A stretch of DNA of 64,000 nt from Coriaria nepalensis (taxonomy: Eukaryota > Streptophyta > Magnoliopsida > Cucurbitales > Coriariaceae), in assembly GCA_027186245.1 (NCBI GenBank), contig CP114500.1:568001-632000 (forward strand), written 5' to 3'. Below, piece by piece: positions 50,789 through 62,863 of this stretch. Numbering within the stretch: the first letter of the stretch is position 1; each line of letters opens with the position of its first letter. The position numbers and the translations under genes are program-made. The notes beneath the pieces are model-generated. The model saw only the letters and a program-made list of their open reading frames with translations, was not told the DNA's origin and made no database searches.

Positions 50789-51756
50789 GGCGGTGGTGGT
50801 TGGCTCCTCGTCCGCTCTTCTCCGATTAGAGATTCTTTGTTTTCCGTAGCGAGAGAGTAATTAGACGAGATCAGATTTAGATTAGGGAGGGGAGAATAGG
50901 TCGAAGGACACGCAAGATTTTCCAAAATTAGGGGGGGGAAGAAGGAGGGCTGGACTTTTTTGGGGGAAGGAATGAATATGTAGTGGAAAATTGGAAATAG
51001 TAATTATTAGAGGGAGGGAAAATATAAGAAAATAAATAATTTTTATTATTATTTTATTTTATCTGTTAAATGATTTTTAATGAAATTGCATAAAATATGT
51101 CTTATTTATTAGGTATACTTCTTTTATTTTATTTTATTTTTTAAATATTAAAACAAATAAATAAAGAGAGATTTATTATATTAATTATAATACTTATTAT
51201 TATATTAATTATAATACTTATTATTATATTAATTATAATATAAGGAATGTTTGTATTTCCGTATTGTAGATTTTCGAAAAATTTCATATCATCCAAACCA
51301 GATACGACCATGAAATGGAATTGGAAGGACGGGTGGGTGACGGTTAAATAACTGATTTCTTTCTCGCTCCTCTGTTAAGGAAGGCCGTGGGAGTAGTAAT
51401 ATTCGTCGTGGAGCGCGTGGAAAGCCCACAGAGCCTACTGAATTTGACCCACCCAGATATGGTTTATTGGGTTTTTTCTTTTTGAGTGGTTAATAAATTT
51501 CTGATTTTTTTTTATTTATTTTTTTAATTTTTTATGATGCTTTTTATCCTAATGAATGAGCCTGCCAAGCTCGTGGTGGTCTGGTAAAAGTGGGACCTGG
51601 CGAAGCTTACAATAATTACAAAAAGGCAACAAATTATGTACTTTAATTAATGACTATTCACCAGAATAAAACCAAACCAAAATCTGTACTTTCCACGGCT
51701 GTCTTAAGACATGTTTTAACAAGCATTACATACATACGTAATGGTGAATAGGTCGG
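50789..51756. other. KCS upstream region and spacer
   Basis: The KCS promoter and 5' UTR (50789 to about 51000), then AT-rich DNA with a 24-bp tandem repeat (51181-51245). No gene is seen. Confidence 0.5.
51181..51245. repeat. 24-bp tandem repeat, 2.6 copies
   Basis: Unit TTAATTATAATACTTATTAT plus TATA. The copies at 51181-51204 and 51205-51228 are perfect and a partial third follows. Confidence 0.88.
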
Positions 51757-52415
51757 TTAGTGGATGACAAGGTGAATTGATTCCTCAAGAGCCTCCGTTA
51801 GGAGTTTCTCAGTGAGAGCTTTAGGTAGTCCTATCACACTATCTGTGGTCCCTACCTGCAATTGATTAAAATTTCAGACAGTCATCTGCCAGGAAATAGA
51901 AGTCATTTTTTACTTGGAAGCAGAGGAGACAGAAGACAAACCACTTCTTTGACATAAGGCAAGACTAAATGGTGTTCTATCATCAATCCTCCAGCAACAT
52001 TGAGCACAATTCCATCCTCGATCTGATTTTTAAAAAAAAAAAAAAAGACTTAAAACTATTGTCTTGGGGGAAAAATCATGAACACGCATCATCGAATATT
52101 CAATTGTTTAAAGAGCAACAGCTACCACTTTCTCGATGACGTCATCAGGTATGTCATCGAAATAGATCTGCAAGGCATCACCCCATAGAGATTAATTCCA
52201 CATACACTAAAAGACCTTTGTCTCACTCCACACTACTACCTAGCAAGTAAATTTGACGAATGATGCATATTATTAATAGTTATAAAACTAATAGATCAGC
52301 CAAGGAGGAAGAGAAACAAATGACACCTCTACTCTGTCCCATTCTACTTTCCTGATTCCAGTTTTAAGGTTTGTAACAAGCACAGATCCAACTGTTGCTG
52401 CGTGAGCCCCAGAAT

Positions 52416-52611
52416 TGAAAAGAAGAATTGGGTGAAAATTATGTTCTATTGACCCTAATCAATATACATATACAAGTCAGTGACTTTATCTGTAAGTACA
52501 AGATCTCTCAATTAAGCAATTAATTAGCTGGTAACTAGAAACAAAAAGAAACTAAATATACACAAAATATTTTCCTTATAAGTAACAGATTCGAAAGATA
52601 TTTTTTCAACA
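52416..52611 (-). repeat. Probable 3' LTR of the Copia fragment
   Basis: It begins TGTTGAAAAAATATC after the purine tract on the minus strand and ends TTCTTCTTTTCA. Maf coding sequence resumes straight afterwards. No partner LTR is in the window, so the boundaries are inferred from the TG/CA ends. Confidence 0.6.
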
Positions 52612-53630
52612 CTTCTCTCCTTAAGTTGGAGAGTGGATATCTTGCACTCTCAACTGGCGTGTCATGGGAACAAAGGTCTCTTTACCTAAAGCTTTGCTCA
52701 AGACGTCTCCTAATTGATGCATCGATTTCACAAACCTCATAACAACAGAATCGTCTTGAATTTTGTCTCTTCTATAGTGACAATCCATCTCTATATGCCT
52801 TGCTCGCTCATGAAAGACATGATTTGCAACAATGTGTAGTGCTGCTTTATTGTCGCTATATAGCAAGGCAGGTTCACGATGCATTATGCCCAAATCTATA
52901 AGCAAATATTGCAGCCTAGTTAACTCACAACATGCTCCAGTCATGGCACGATATTCTGCCTCAGCTAATGAAAGCGATATAGTCTTTTGACGCTTTAATC
53001 TCCAAGAAATCAATGAAGGTCCAAGAAATACGCAAAATCTTGTAGTAGACCTTCTAGTAAGCGAACAATCTGCCCAATCCGAATCACAATACACTCTCAA
53101 TCTGAAATCATTATCGGAGGAAAAGAGACCCTGACCAGAAGCATTCTTAAGATAACGCACTGTTCTGAGTGCTGCCTCTATATGAGCCTTTCGAGGCAGA
53201 TGCATAAATTGACTCAACACATGAACAAGATAAGTAATATCCGACCTCGACATAGTCAAATATATTAGTCTTCTTACCAGTCTCATACATTGTCCTTGAT
53301 CCTTAAGCAAATTGCTCTAGTCAGACAATTTCAATCCTCTTTCCATATGTGTATCAATTGAGGCTGCACCCAACAACCCTACATCCTCAATAATCTCTAA
53401 TGCATATTTATGTTGGGAAATAAAAATCCCATTTTTGGAAGTAGAAACATCAATGTCAAGAAAGTATTTTAAATCACCAAGGTCTTTAATATGAAACTGA
53501 CTATGCAAAAAGCATTTAGTTGCAGCAATACTTTGAGAATCATTTCTAATGATTAAAATATCATCAACAAATATCAGTAGAACAGTGAACGACTTGCCTC
53601 ATTTTTTGGTGAATAAAGAATAATCAGCCC
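52416..53630 (-). mobile_element. Copia retrotransposon 3' fragment inside the Maf gene
   Basis: The minus strand carries the end of reverse transcriptase (IFVDDILI about 53565, then FHIKDLGDLKYFLDIDV) and RNase H (YCDSDWADC, LSLAEAEYRAM, DNKAALHIVANHVFHERARH), ending at 52621. A purine-rich tract AAGGAGAGAAG follows, then a probable 3' LTR (52416-52611, TG...CA ends). The upstream half of the element (gag, protease, integrase, 5' LTR) is absent, and the RT sequence joins directly to Maf exon sequence at about 53630. It belongs to a different Copia lineage from 4208-8832, judging by the RNase H text. Confidence 0.82.
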
Positions 53631-55195
53631 GGGGTTGCACATCGATTTGGATCCTCTGTAAGATGGCTTCTGCCTGAGAATTAGGTCCAGTCATTTAAAT
53701 ATTAGTCATTGTCCCAAATTCCCAATCCAACCATACACTAGTATTCATTAAGAGAAATAATGTCAGTATCAAAAAGATTGATGCCCATGTAAGGGCAATG
53801 GAATTGGAAACAGGAAAGTAGATTTAGAAGGGGTGTTGAGTGGGTGGGATTTATTAATATTTTAACTTCATTATGCTAGTTATGAGTTACAATTCAGAGA
53901 ATTTCAGTTTAGTTAAGGATTTTTTTTTTCTTTTATTCCTAAGAGCATAAGTCAGCACCACATGGTGAGGTGAGATATAGAGGTAATGAAAAGTAGCAAC
54001 CTTACACTCAGAGATCAAAGCTAATACCACAAGCTATATTGTTTCTTACCTTAAGATTTATCGCCTTAAATTAAAAAAAAAAAAAAAAAATAGCAACTTT
54101 GATCGTCTTCTGAAAAGGACAGAAAATTTGACCAAAAGGCAAGAATGACTTGGATAGTAATAATATCATAAGTGTAGACCTGAAGGGCAAGAGGATCCAT
54201 ATGATGTTGAAAAAAGACTTTTCCTCTCTCAAAAGGCCTATGTATTCTCAGCATAAATCGCACTAGGTAATTTCAGACCCAAACACCCTGTCGCTAAAAC
54301 AGGGAGCATTGTACTAGGACATGGAAACAGAGACATACTGTATCCGCTGCAATCAATATTGTTGGTTTGGCTTCTCTTTCTTGACTATTGATTGCGTGCA
54401 GTTTCGATGTAATAGCATTAGCCTGAGATGTAAATCATCTTCTCTCTCAACAAAAGGGATGGGAATGGAAAATAATGGTTTTACAATTTACGTCACAGAC
54501 AGATTAATATGGAAAAATTATAGAGACATTCGAAATATTCTTTAGCATCATGATAGAGCCTCAACCAAAGATTGTAATAAGTCGTTCTTGATCCGACTAT
54601 CAAAAGAACGACGAAAGATAGATCACAGATACACGCTACCCTTTGTCTCTGCGAGAGCCAATACCAACTCTTCCGGCATTTCGTTTCGGATGCTTTTCTC
54701 ATCAATATCTGCAGTCTTTTCAAGTATAAGGAATTACTATCTGAAATTAAAATGTAATATTAAGTAAAATATAAAGAGAAAAGAAAATAGCACCATAATA
54801 GTGAATTCATATCCCATCTCAGCTAATATTCTCCTACTATCTATCGAAGAAGAACCCAAAATTATCTGCACGACAGCAAATTATTTAGATGCGAGCTTCC
54901 ATAAACTCTCACGAATATTAGAAGAAACAACAATCAAAGTTCTGAAGCAGAAAAAACAAAATATTATGGTTAATACTTAACAATTTAGAAGTTCTTATGC
55001 TATTTCTAAAGTTCATTCCTCCAAAAAAAAAGCAGGAAAATCATATGTAACTTTAAGATATAACTGTTCACATCACACAGGAAACAGCAAAGATGGAGAG
55101 AAACCCTAGCAAGCAAGTAGAGCAAAGCAATGACGAAGAAAAGAAGAGATCGAGCGTAGAAGGTGTACCTTGAAAGGAGATGGTCTCGCCGCCAT

Positions 55196-56393
55196 ATCTC
55201 CTGGAACTTGCAGTTCGCTACGAACTGGAGGAAGTTTTTGCGCACAATTAAACAAAAGAGAGGGAAATGAGAACTGACTAATAACAACAGATTAGCGCAC
55301 TATGAAAAGAAAGCGTAGGCGATGTAGTCTGCCGGTCAGTGTAATCCGACGTCGTGTCGCACTTTCCATCTTCCACGGAAGGGGGCCTTTTCTTCTTTCT
55401 GCAAGTTAGAGGACTACGGACCGAGCGATAAAATTTTTCTTTTATTGGGCCAACATGAGTGGACTAGGCCCAATATTATTGGTCAACCCAATACCAGGAT
55501 ATATGTATAAGCCCTTAAACTCTTATTTCTTTTTCTCCATCTTTGTTTGTTGTATTTTGCTGCATGGAGTGTGTGAAATAAAATCAGTCTTTACTTATGC
55601 ACGTGGGATATATTTTCGTTTAAAATTAATATATATAATTAAAATTAATCAGTTTATTCAAAAAAAATTATACGTATAAACGTTGCTAAAAAAATCAATC
55701 CAATGGAAAGCTACAGCTTACATGCATGACATGGTTCCGACAATTGACCCCCAACTTGCACGACATCTCCCTATCTTTTGCCTGCGGATAAGTGATTAAA
55801 AAAATGTAATTAATCGCTTCTTAATTATATTGTTTACCCCACTAATTATATTTTTTCCAACTTTGCAATAACTTGCATGAGATAGTTTAAACCCTTACGG
55901 CGTCCGAGAATGCATATACAACAGTTAACAACATGAACATAATATACACCGTTAGATTTTCTCAATCATAAGAGATCAGACAACATCATTAGGATTAGGG
56001 ACCATATCTTTTCTCGATCGAAATTATCTCGTGATTAACGAGATCCTCGTGTCATAATACATAAGATCTAGAAACGTACGTTAATAAACATGTAGGCCAG
56101 CCATGCATAATTACACGCCAGGTGATAAGAAAACATTTAACACGGATAGCTATGTGTCACATTCTACAGGGACGAGACGACATAAGGCAAACAAAAAAAC
56201 GACAAATTCATAATGATACTCAATTATCACTTCTAATTCTTGTTATTTAGTAGTAGTACTACATTTCTCCGTCCGAAATATCATTTGATCGGAGCCGGCC
56301 AGCCGGAGCTTTATTCACGGTCCGTTAATATAATAATATAATTGCATGCTGCATGCTGCATGCTGATCCCATGCACCACCACCATCATCCTCT
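55196..56393. other. Intergenic, no gene seen
   Basis: Maf upstream region and AT-rich spacer. A triple TGCATGC-type repeat lies at 56344-56366, in the likely 3' UTR of the neighbouring RADIALIS-like gene. Confidence 0.45.
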
Positions 56394-56922
56394 TCATTGC
56401 AGCCTTAGACTCCTCATCCTGCATGCATGGACAACGTACCTAATTATCTTACTAATTGTTATTATTAGTATTAGCTAGCTGTAAATTGGTTGGTCGCCAT
56501 CTTCTTCAAATAAGGAGATAAGTGATAATTGATTACTCTTAAAAAGCAAGCTTTTTAGTGATTATATTTCCAACCCGACTTGCAAAAAAGGGTCATTTAA
56601 TGATATTTAAAGCAATAAAAATATTAATATCATAATTCTGCGTATACACGTACCTTTCTTCGTCCAGGAAATTATTAGTAGAGGAGTAGTTTCGAGCAGA
56701 TTTTCTGTAATTGGGCAAGGGGATTTGACCAGACTCGATCTTGTCGACATCTTCAACGAGCATGTAGTAGTGTCGTTTGACATCTTCCACTGTCGTTTTA
56801 CCACCGACGGCTCTAGCCAGATTCAGCCAACGATCGGGAGAGTCCTTGTCGTAGACTGCAAGAGCATTCTCAAACAGCTTGTGTTGCTTCGATGTCCAAT
56901 TACTACTGGAGTTAGAGGCCAT
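56394..56922 (-). CDS. RADIALIS-like single-MYB (SANT) protein
   Basis: Exon 1 is 56922-56654 (ATG at 56920-56922) and exon 2 is 56418-56394, coding MRSLRLQ and a stop. Phases match and the total is 97 residues. The SANT repeat has [20 protein letters not shown], then [12 protein letters not shown] and [17 protein letters not shown], followed by [11 protein letters not shown]. The frame also has ATGs further upstream, but MASNSSSNW is the family start. A TATA-like box lies about 130 bases upstream. It resembles the gene at 38876-40150 in the repeat and in intron position, but differs enough that the two are not a fresh duplicate. The intron here is only 235 bases. Expected role: competition for MYB partners in growth or flower development. 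Confidence 0.93.
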
Positions 56923-57050
56923 GATAACTGTGATTATATATATATATGAACTGATCACTGATTAGTGGAATAGAGATAGGAGAAACCAAGTGCCAAACAC
57001 AATGAATGGTGTTATGTCTTATGAGCAAAACTTCACTCGCATTGCTGCTC

Positions 57051-57058
57051 TATTTATG
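57051..57058 (-). promoter_or_regulatory. TATA-like box of the second RADIALIS-like gene
   Basis: The minus strand reads CATAAATAGAG about 130 bases before the start codon at 56922. Confidence 0.4.
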
Positions 57059-57059
57059 A

Positions 57060-58880
57060 CACCTCAAAAGAAGATAACGTGGGCTAGTGGATTTCCTTAT
57101 TCTTATTCTAGATTATAAATTACCAGCTGTAATATATTTTCCTTTATTTTTTATTTAATGCTTATACTGGTGGGACCGACGTTCTGGTAATAAACCAACG
57201 TCGTTTGTGTTAAATTTTCTGCATAGAAAGTTTTGTACGTGATCAGGAGAAATTAGTAAGTAGCAGACTAGGTTGTTGGGACAAGTGGCTCGAGGATGAA
57301 GGACCCAGCTGCTGTCGTCTTAACGCTCACGGGCTGACCGTGCGGCCCAGTAAGATGTTTGATGTAGTGCTTTCGAGCTGTATCGGGTTCATCAGAGAAG
57401 AGAAGACATTTGAGAAAGAGAAAGGTGATGTCGGGCGTTTTCCGCCTTCTGTTCTGTCTCACCTGACATGGTCCATTAATGCAGGATTCGGACTAGCTAC
57501 CTGATTTTAAGTCTAATTAGGATCAAAAGGGGGTATAAATTAGTGGGCCCATGCACACTTTTTGGGGCAACCGAAAGTTCGTGGCCATAAGATAAGATGT
57601 TAATCCTTATTATCTGAGAGCGATGCTTGAAAATTGAAATGATGGAAAAACAAGTTCTGCACTTTGGTGATATGGAATATTAAACCACAAAAATCATATC
57701 AACTTAGATCAACATAAACTAAATTACTTTAAATTTCAACTAGACGTAGAACATTCCAACTTTGTAAGCGAAGTGATGGAATGATAAATTTTTGCACGAC
57801 TGTATTCGTGCATTATTTTCATAATCTGATACAAATTACACAAAATAATGCATGAATATGATAATAATTTCTCATACACGGCCTAAGGAAAACTGTTCTT
57901 ACTTCTCTTTTTTCTGGTTTTAGGTATTATCATTTTTCAGGCACCGTAGTGGAATTAGTTCTGCAACGTAGGTGGGAAATGGGAATCCTTATCACCATCC
58001 ACGTCTGTAAGGTGAATTTTATCTCTTTGCAGTCATTTCGGAGAGCTTCGAATCAATTTTTTCTGTTATCCAGAGTGGACCTGGATTTTGCAAGTTGGGG
58101 AGGGCTCAAATATCTCTATCTTAAAATGTGGTCATGAATATGATAGATGCAATATTTTTGCGAAATGGGTTCTTTACTTGACCAGAAGGTACTCTCCATA
58201 GCCAATGCATTCTCTCGGACAAATTAGTGATGTCGAAAATAGAATCCATGACTTTTTTTTTTTTTCTCTCGTGACAGAAAGAAAGTCAGAGTTGTAATCA
58301 CTTCATTTAGAACCCCATTGAATCAGTGAAGGAAATTAGTTTACTATAAAAACATAAGATTATACTTTGACGGATGAAGGGGTGAGGTGGAGCTATAAAG
58401 ATAAGAATGTGACTGCTTGGCTATCTATCATTGTTTGTAAAGATAAGATACTCATTCACCAGCGATGATCTAGTTCTATTTATATCACGAGTCTCCTTAG
58501 TATATGGAAAGTTCGACAATCATTTGTTAGAAACTGACAACATACAACTAGTTTTTGGTTCCGACTTGGGAAAAAAAAAAAAAAAGGTTGATATTCTACG
58601 TAATGGCTTTAATGATTCTTTTGAAGGCGATCCTATGGAAATGCTGTTTGTACAGACACTACTAGTTTAGCTAGTGCAATTACCGTAACTTTCCAGTACT
58701 TTTTTTTTTTTTTTTCTTCTATGGAACTAATTTGCAGCAATCATCTATTATGCCAGTAAACTATTACAGGCTTACAGCTTAACACGTTGAAGCACAATTT
58801 GATACTAGAAACTAGAAAAAGAAGAAGAAGAAAAAGAAGAAAGGTAACTTTGATGCACGACTGCCAGGGTCTCTCACAAC
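57060..58880. other. Intergenic, one open frame of unknown meaning
   Basis: No gene is supported. A minus-strand frame at 57268-57462 (with DTARKHYIKHLTGPHGQPVS) has protein-like composition but no recognised family. Poly-T runs lie at about 58252-58266 and 58701-58716. The last 100 bases are likely the 3' UTR of the 5'-nucleotidase. Confidence 0.4.
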
Positions 58881-61800
58881 CTATTCAAAAGGAACGATGC
58901 CAAATTCATGGGGCATGAAATCTTCACTCGGTCTGTAGTATTTGTCTGGAGAATAGAGGCTTAAATTGGTTACTTGGCTCGTGTAAAGACACGCAAATCT
59001 CTCAACCTGCATTCATGTATTCACAGAGCAAATTTAACAATTGGTTGGAAGATAATTTATCTCTTTAGAGTCAGATTCATATCTGATAATAGAACTAAAA
59101 CACTTTACTATATATACCTGATGAGCAAAGCGAGAATTCTGATACCCGGTCTTCATAAGTTGCCCCCAAACCCGGTGAAACTGTTTTGATAAAGAATAAA
59201 TTCAGTGTCCATCAGACACAAAGAATAGTGTAATCATTATATCGATAGATTACAAACAAAACTAGAGATAAGTATTAGTTCTATGCCTTATGGTGACATT
59301 CCCGTTGAGTCTCTTGGTGTCTCAATCGCACTTCATCCCTCTTTGACTGTTAGATAAAATCGTTAAAGAACATAATGCAAGATAAGATCATGCTTGGATT
59401 ACAGCTCATGGACTTACCTCCAAGCAATCTAGTTGGGAAGATAACTTCTGCTTCTCAGCATCACTGACATCTTCCAACCTGAATAAACAAGGTTTACTTT
59501 CTATCTTAAGTTGTCAAACTATTAACAAGTATGATATAAGGCATTCGGACAAACACCTGAGGGACCACTTCAAATGTTGTATTTTGTCTTCAATCGCATC
59601 CCGTTCAGTTCTCAATAACCGAAGTTGCTGAAAGAAAAGAAAAAAAAAATTACTTAAAGGTATATAATGATATAAAGCAATATACTGTATATTAATTTTC
59701 AGGGTACAATATCATTAAATTTGACTAATTATAGCTTGTAGTAAATTTGAATTAGCTCAATTTTTCAACTAAAGATGCTTCAAACCTTGCGGGTATTTCT
59801 CAATTCCCAAAGGAGTTCAACCTCCCTCTCAAGCTCTGGAACAACAAGCATTGTTCTCCACCCTACACATAAGGCGTAATGTCATAAATAAACATGTTGC
59901 GTTTGTTTGATCAATATATCTGCAAATTTCGGGGAACTAAAACATATATAGAATTGACTCAAACTCATTAAACCTAATCCTGTCATAAAAACATACTTAT
60001 GATTTAAAGCATTAGCAGTAAACATTATACCAAGAACCTTTTTACTTCTCAATATATCTCCATAGATATGATCTCCAACATAGAGAACCTAATGGAAGAA
60101 ATAACAATTTTGGAGTTATCATTGTGATATTCAATTATCTGAAGTTACTAAAAGCAAACAATTCATCTTTTCATCTCCTTGCTCCCTATTCATTATGGAC
60201 TACTTCACCTGGGAACTTGATTCAATAGAAAGTATTTTATGCAGATGCCTGACATTTCCTCCCTGAAAATACATGTTACTGATGTTAGTTATGCAATGAT
60301 GAGCCTATAGTTGATGTTTATACGTTTTTTTTTTGGGCCACAAGTGATTCTACTTCACACTAGAGATTTTTTGAAGTACCTGGAAAACTCTACAAATGTT
60401 ACTCAGCCCTGTTAATGATAAATCCAGTAGAGTATCTTCCCCAACCTTTTGAGTAATATATGGAGTAAGTGAATATACTGACATTAAAGAATATTTCACC
60501 TGTATGGTAGTAAATACGTTTTAGAAAAAGAAATTACTAGGCTAACCTGCAGTATAGGGGAGCCATTATCAGTATTACGCAGCATCCCTGACACGGGTTC
60601 AACCTCAAATAAATTGGCACGATTGTCCTCATGGAAAAAGCCTGGTTTAGCACTGCACATGTAATGGAATGTTCAAGGTTATTCTTTCTTGTAAAACCAA
60701 TGAGGATGGAAAGAAATATAAGATCCAATGAGAATGGAAAGCCATGCAAAACAATTAGGTTTTGAAAAGAGCATTATGGCTTTCACATAATTTCCAAAAC
60801 AACCAATTGTTATGACCACCAAATTCTCCAGAAGCAATAAAAAGCTAGCACAGTTATCAAATTATAAATTCTGCATGGACAGAGAGCCAGAATCAAAAGA
60901 GTTGGCCACGCAGTGGGTGTGTTTGTGAAATTTCCACCTCAACAAGTACTAACAAAAACAAATGGATTTGAACTCTGCAATACAATAAAAATGCAAAATA
61001 GAATTCAAATCAAACTAGAGTTAGCAGACGTAACCTGCCGGTGATGACAATATCGAAGTACTGAAGCCAGTCAAAATTACATTTTTTATCACCACGCATT
61101 GTGCGGGAATCACAGAGGAAATTCATCACAATGTTCGTATAATCCCACAAACTGCAAGAGATAACCATGTGTCCCTCACGATGTCAGTCTTATGTTAGTA
61201 TATATATATTATTTTAAGTATGAACAAATATCACCATATACCTGTTTGTGACCAGAAAAGTAGAGCGACCAGAATCTCTGAGCATTTTGAACATGGGTAC
61301 TATAGAGGTATCTTCATTGATATACCTAAAATGGACCATTGAAAGTAGAAAACTTAAAATCTCTACCAAACAACAAATTTCTCACCCACGAGATTCACAA
61401 ACCAACAACTGTTGCCAATAAAATTTATCGTGTATCTTATGATACTCTACTCTTCACACAACTCTACAGAGCTCAACACCATTCCATTGCTGATCCATAC
61501 AGCCTCGACAAATTACCATCGTCTAACCTTAACAGCATTCAATCATTTGCCTATATTTCTATATATCATTCCCATCTCACCTTTTAGGGTCTTTTGCAAC
61601 CATTTGCTTTAAAGTTCCATCTCGGTGGCACAAATCAACAGCAGCTCGAACGTCTCTGTACATACGAGAGTAACTGGAAGCGGAAAAAAATAATGCAAGA
61701 GTATATTAATTATCCAGATATATTGAGCCGTGAAAAGAGAGTCTACTAATCAAAAAGTTCTAACAATAACCTAACTTGAAGAACTATATCAATGTCCACA

Positions 61801-62863
61801 AGTTACTATATGAGGACTTTTCCTGCTTTCTTAAAGCAAGGTACAAGCAGAAAATAAAAAATGAAAAGTTCAGAGTAGCCTTCAAATCTATAGCATAAGC
61901 TCATTTAGTGACAGATTATAGAGTAAGCAAGTTATAGAAAAAGTAGCGAGTAAATTCTTACTCAACACCCTCTGGAACCTTTCCAGGATTATTATCCTTA
62001 AAGTCAACCAGTTGGGCAAACAAGTACGCTTCAGCTAGTGAAAAAAGTGTATCGATGAGAGCATAATCAGGCTCATCAAAAGAATCCTGCACTAGAGTGT
62101 TGCCATAGGTCTCGACTTTATCTTCCTTAGACAGCTCTTTGAATCCATGATATGCTACTTTCACATACTTGTGCCTATCCATCTGTTCAATGCAAACACT
62201 AATTCCAATCACTCAAGCTCTGTGATTCGAGGCAAAACATAGGCCAGCTGAGAGGGGGGGGGGGAATGGAAATAGAAACTATGAATGAGAAACAACAGGG
62301 ATAACCTTCAAGATGTTGCCTCGCTTTTTATCAAGTACCAAGCCTCTGACCATATATTTCCAATCAAATGACCACCCGAGCAGCTGCAGAAGAAGAAATT
62401 CTTAGAAAAACTAAATAAATATTGCTACCGAGTCCAGATTTTAAGAACTGAAAAAGGGAAAAGGGAGAAAATGTGAAGGACAATATGCTATATGATTAAG
62501 CCATCGAGAGGAGAAATCACTCGGTACTAGTTATCACCACATTATTCATAATGCAAGGGAGAACAACATTCAAAAATTCCTGAATAGCAAAAGACATGGA
62601 AGCAAAAAAGGACAAACCTCTGAAGGATATCCCAAATCATAGACCAATTTTCTTATTGTGCCTTCGTATGCGAGAGATTCAAAAGTTTCAGGCTTGTATT
62701 GTGCTAATGTGTAATCCATATCAAAACCTACAGCAACAATATTCTTCATATTCAAAGATCTATTGCAAAATATTTGCTTTCCTATATCAATTTCTCGTCC
62801 TCCTCCTGGTGAGGACCATACACGAGGTTCCTGGTGATCATGCATCTTGTGATCCTCTCCCAT
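58881..62863 (-). CDS. HAD-superfamily IMP/GMP-type 5'-nucleotidase
   Basis: Purine 5'-nucleotidase of the NT5C2/NT5DC type, which dephosphorylates IMP or GMP. Sixteen coding exons, from 62863-62618 to 59006-58881. Others are 62384-62306, 62182-61962, 61673-61581, 61325-61242, 61151-61035, 60652-60547, 60445-60380, 60262-60209, 60088-60031, 59862-59786, 59627-59557, 59478-59418, 59346-59287, 59180-59118. The HAD nucleophile motif VGFDMDYTLAQY holds D48 and D50. Later motifs are STFLVTNS (motif II) and VLYVGDHIYGDILRSKKVLG (motifs III/IV). The end is PHEFGIVPFE. Start choice: an in-frame TAG comes just upstream when the 5' exon is joined. Two oddities: exon 62384-62306 is 79 bases where 78 keeps frame (extra A in AAA at 62340-62342), and the intron after 59287 begins GC. 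If the extra base is real, the protein stops after about 100 residues. Confidence 0.88.

Larger units (their letters stand above)
51757..55195 (-). pseudogene. Maf-family nucleotide pyrophosphatase pseudogene
   Basis: Maf proteins hydrolyse non-canonical nucleoside triphosphates. Exons on the minus strand: MAARPSPFK (55195-55169); IILGSSSIDSRRILAEMGYE (54865-54794); TADIDEKSIRNEMPEELVLA (54715-54640); AEAILQRIQIDVQP (53673 to about 53631). A Copia remnant then intervenes, after which AHAATVGSVLVTNLKTGIRK (to 52327), IYFDDIPDDVIEKV (52167-52126), IEDGIVLNVAGGLMIEHHLV (52022-51942) and GTTDSVIGLPKALTEKLL (51855-51757) follow in family order. The block expected between the two central pieces (LLIT-D-VVVYEG, IREKP, EEAR) is gone. 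Exon 3 is 76 bases where 75 would keep phase. The surviving splice sites are canonical. With part of the active-site region missing, the product cannot be normal. Confidence 0.85.

Noticed and set aside
57268..57462. Minus-strand frame as a gene
   Set aside because: Protein-like stretch but short, no recognised family, no splice partners visible; kept only as a note.
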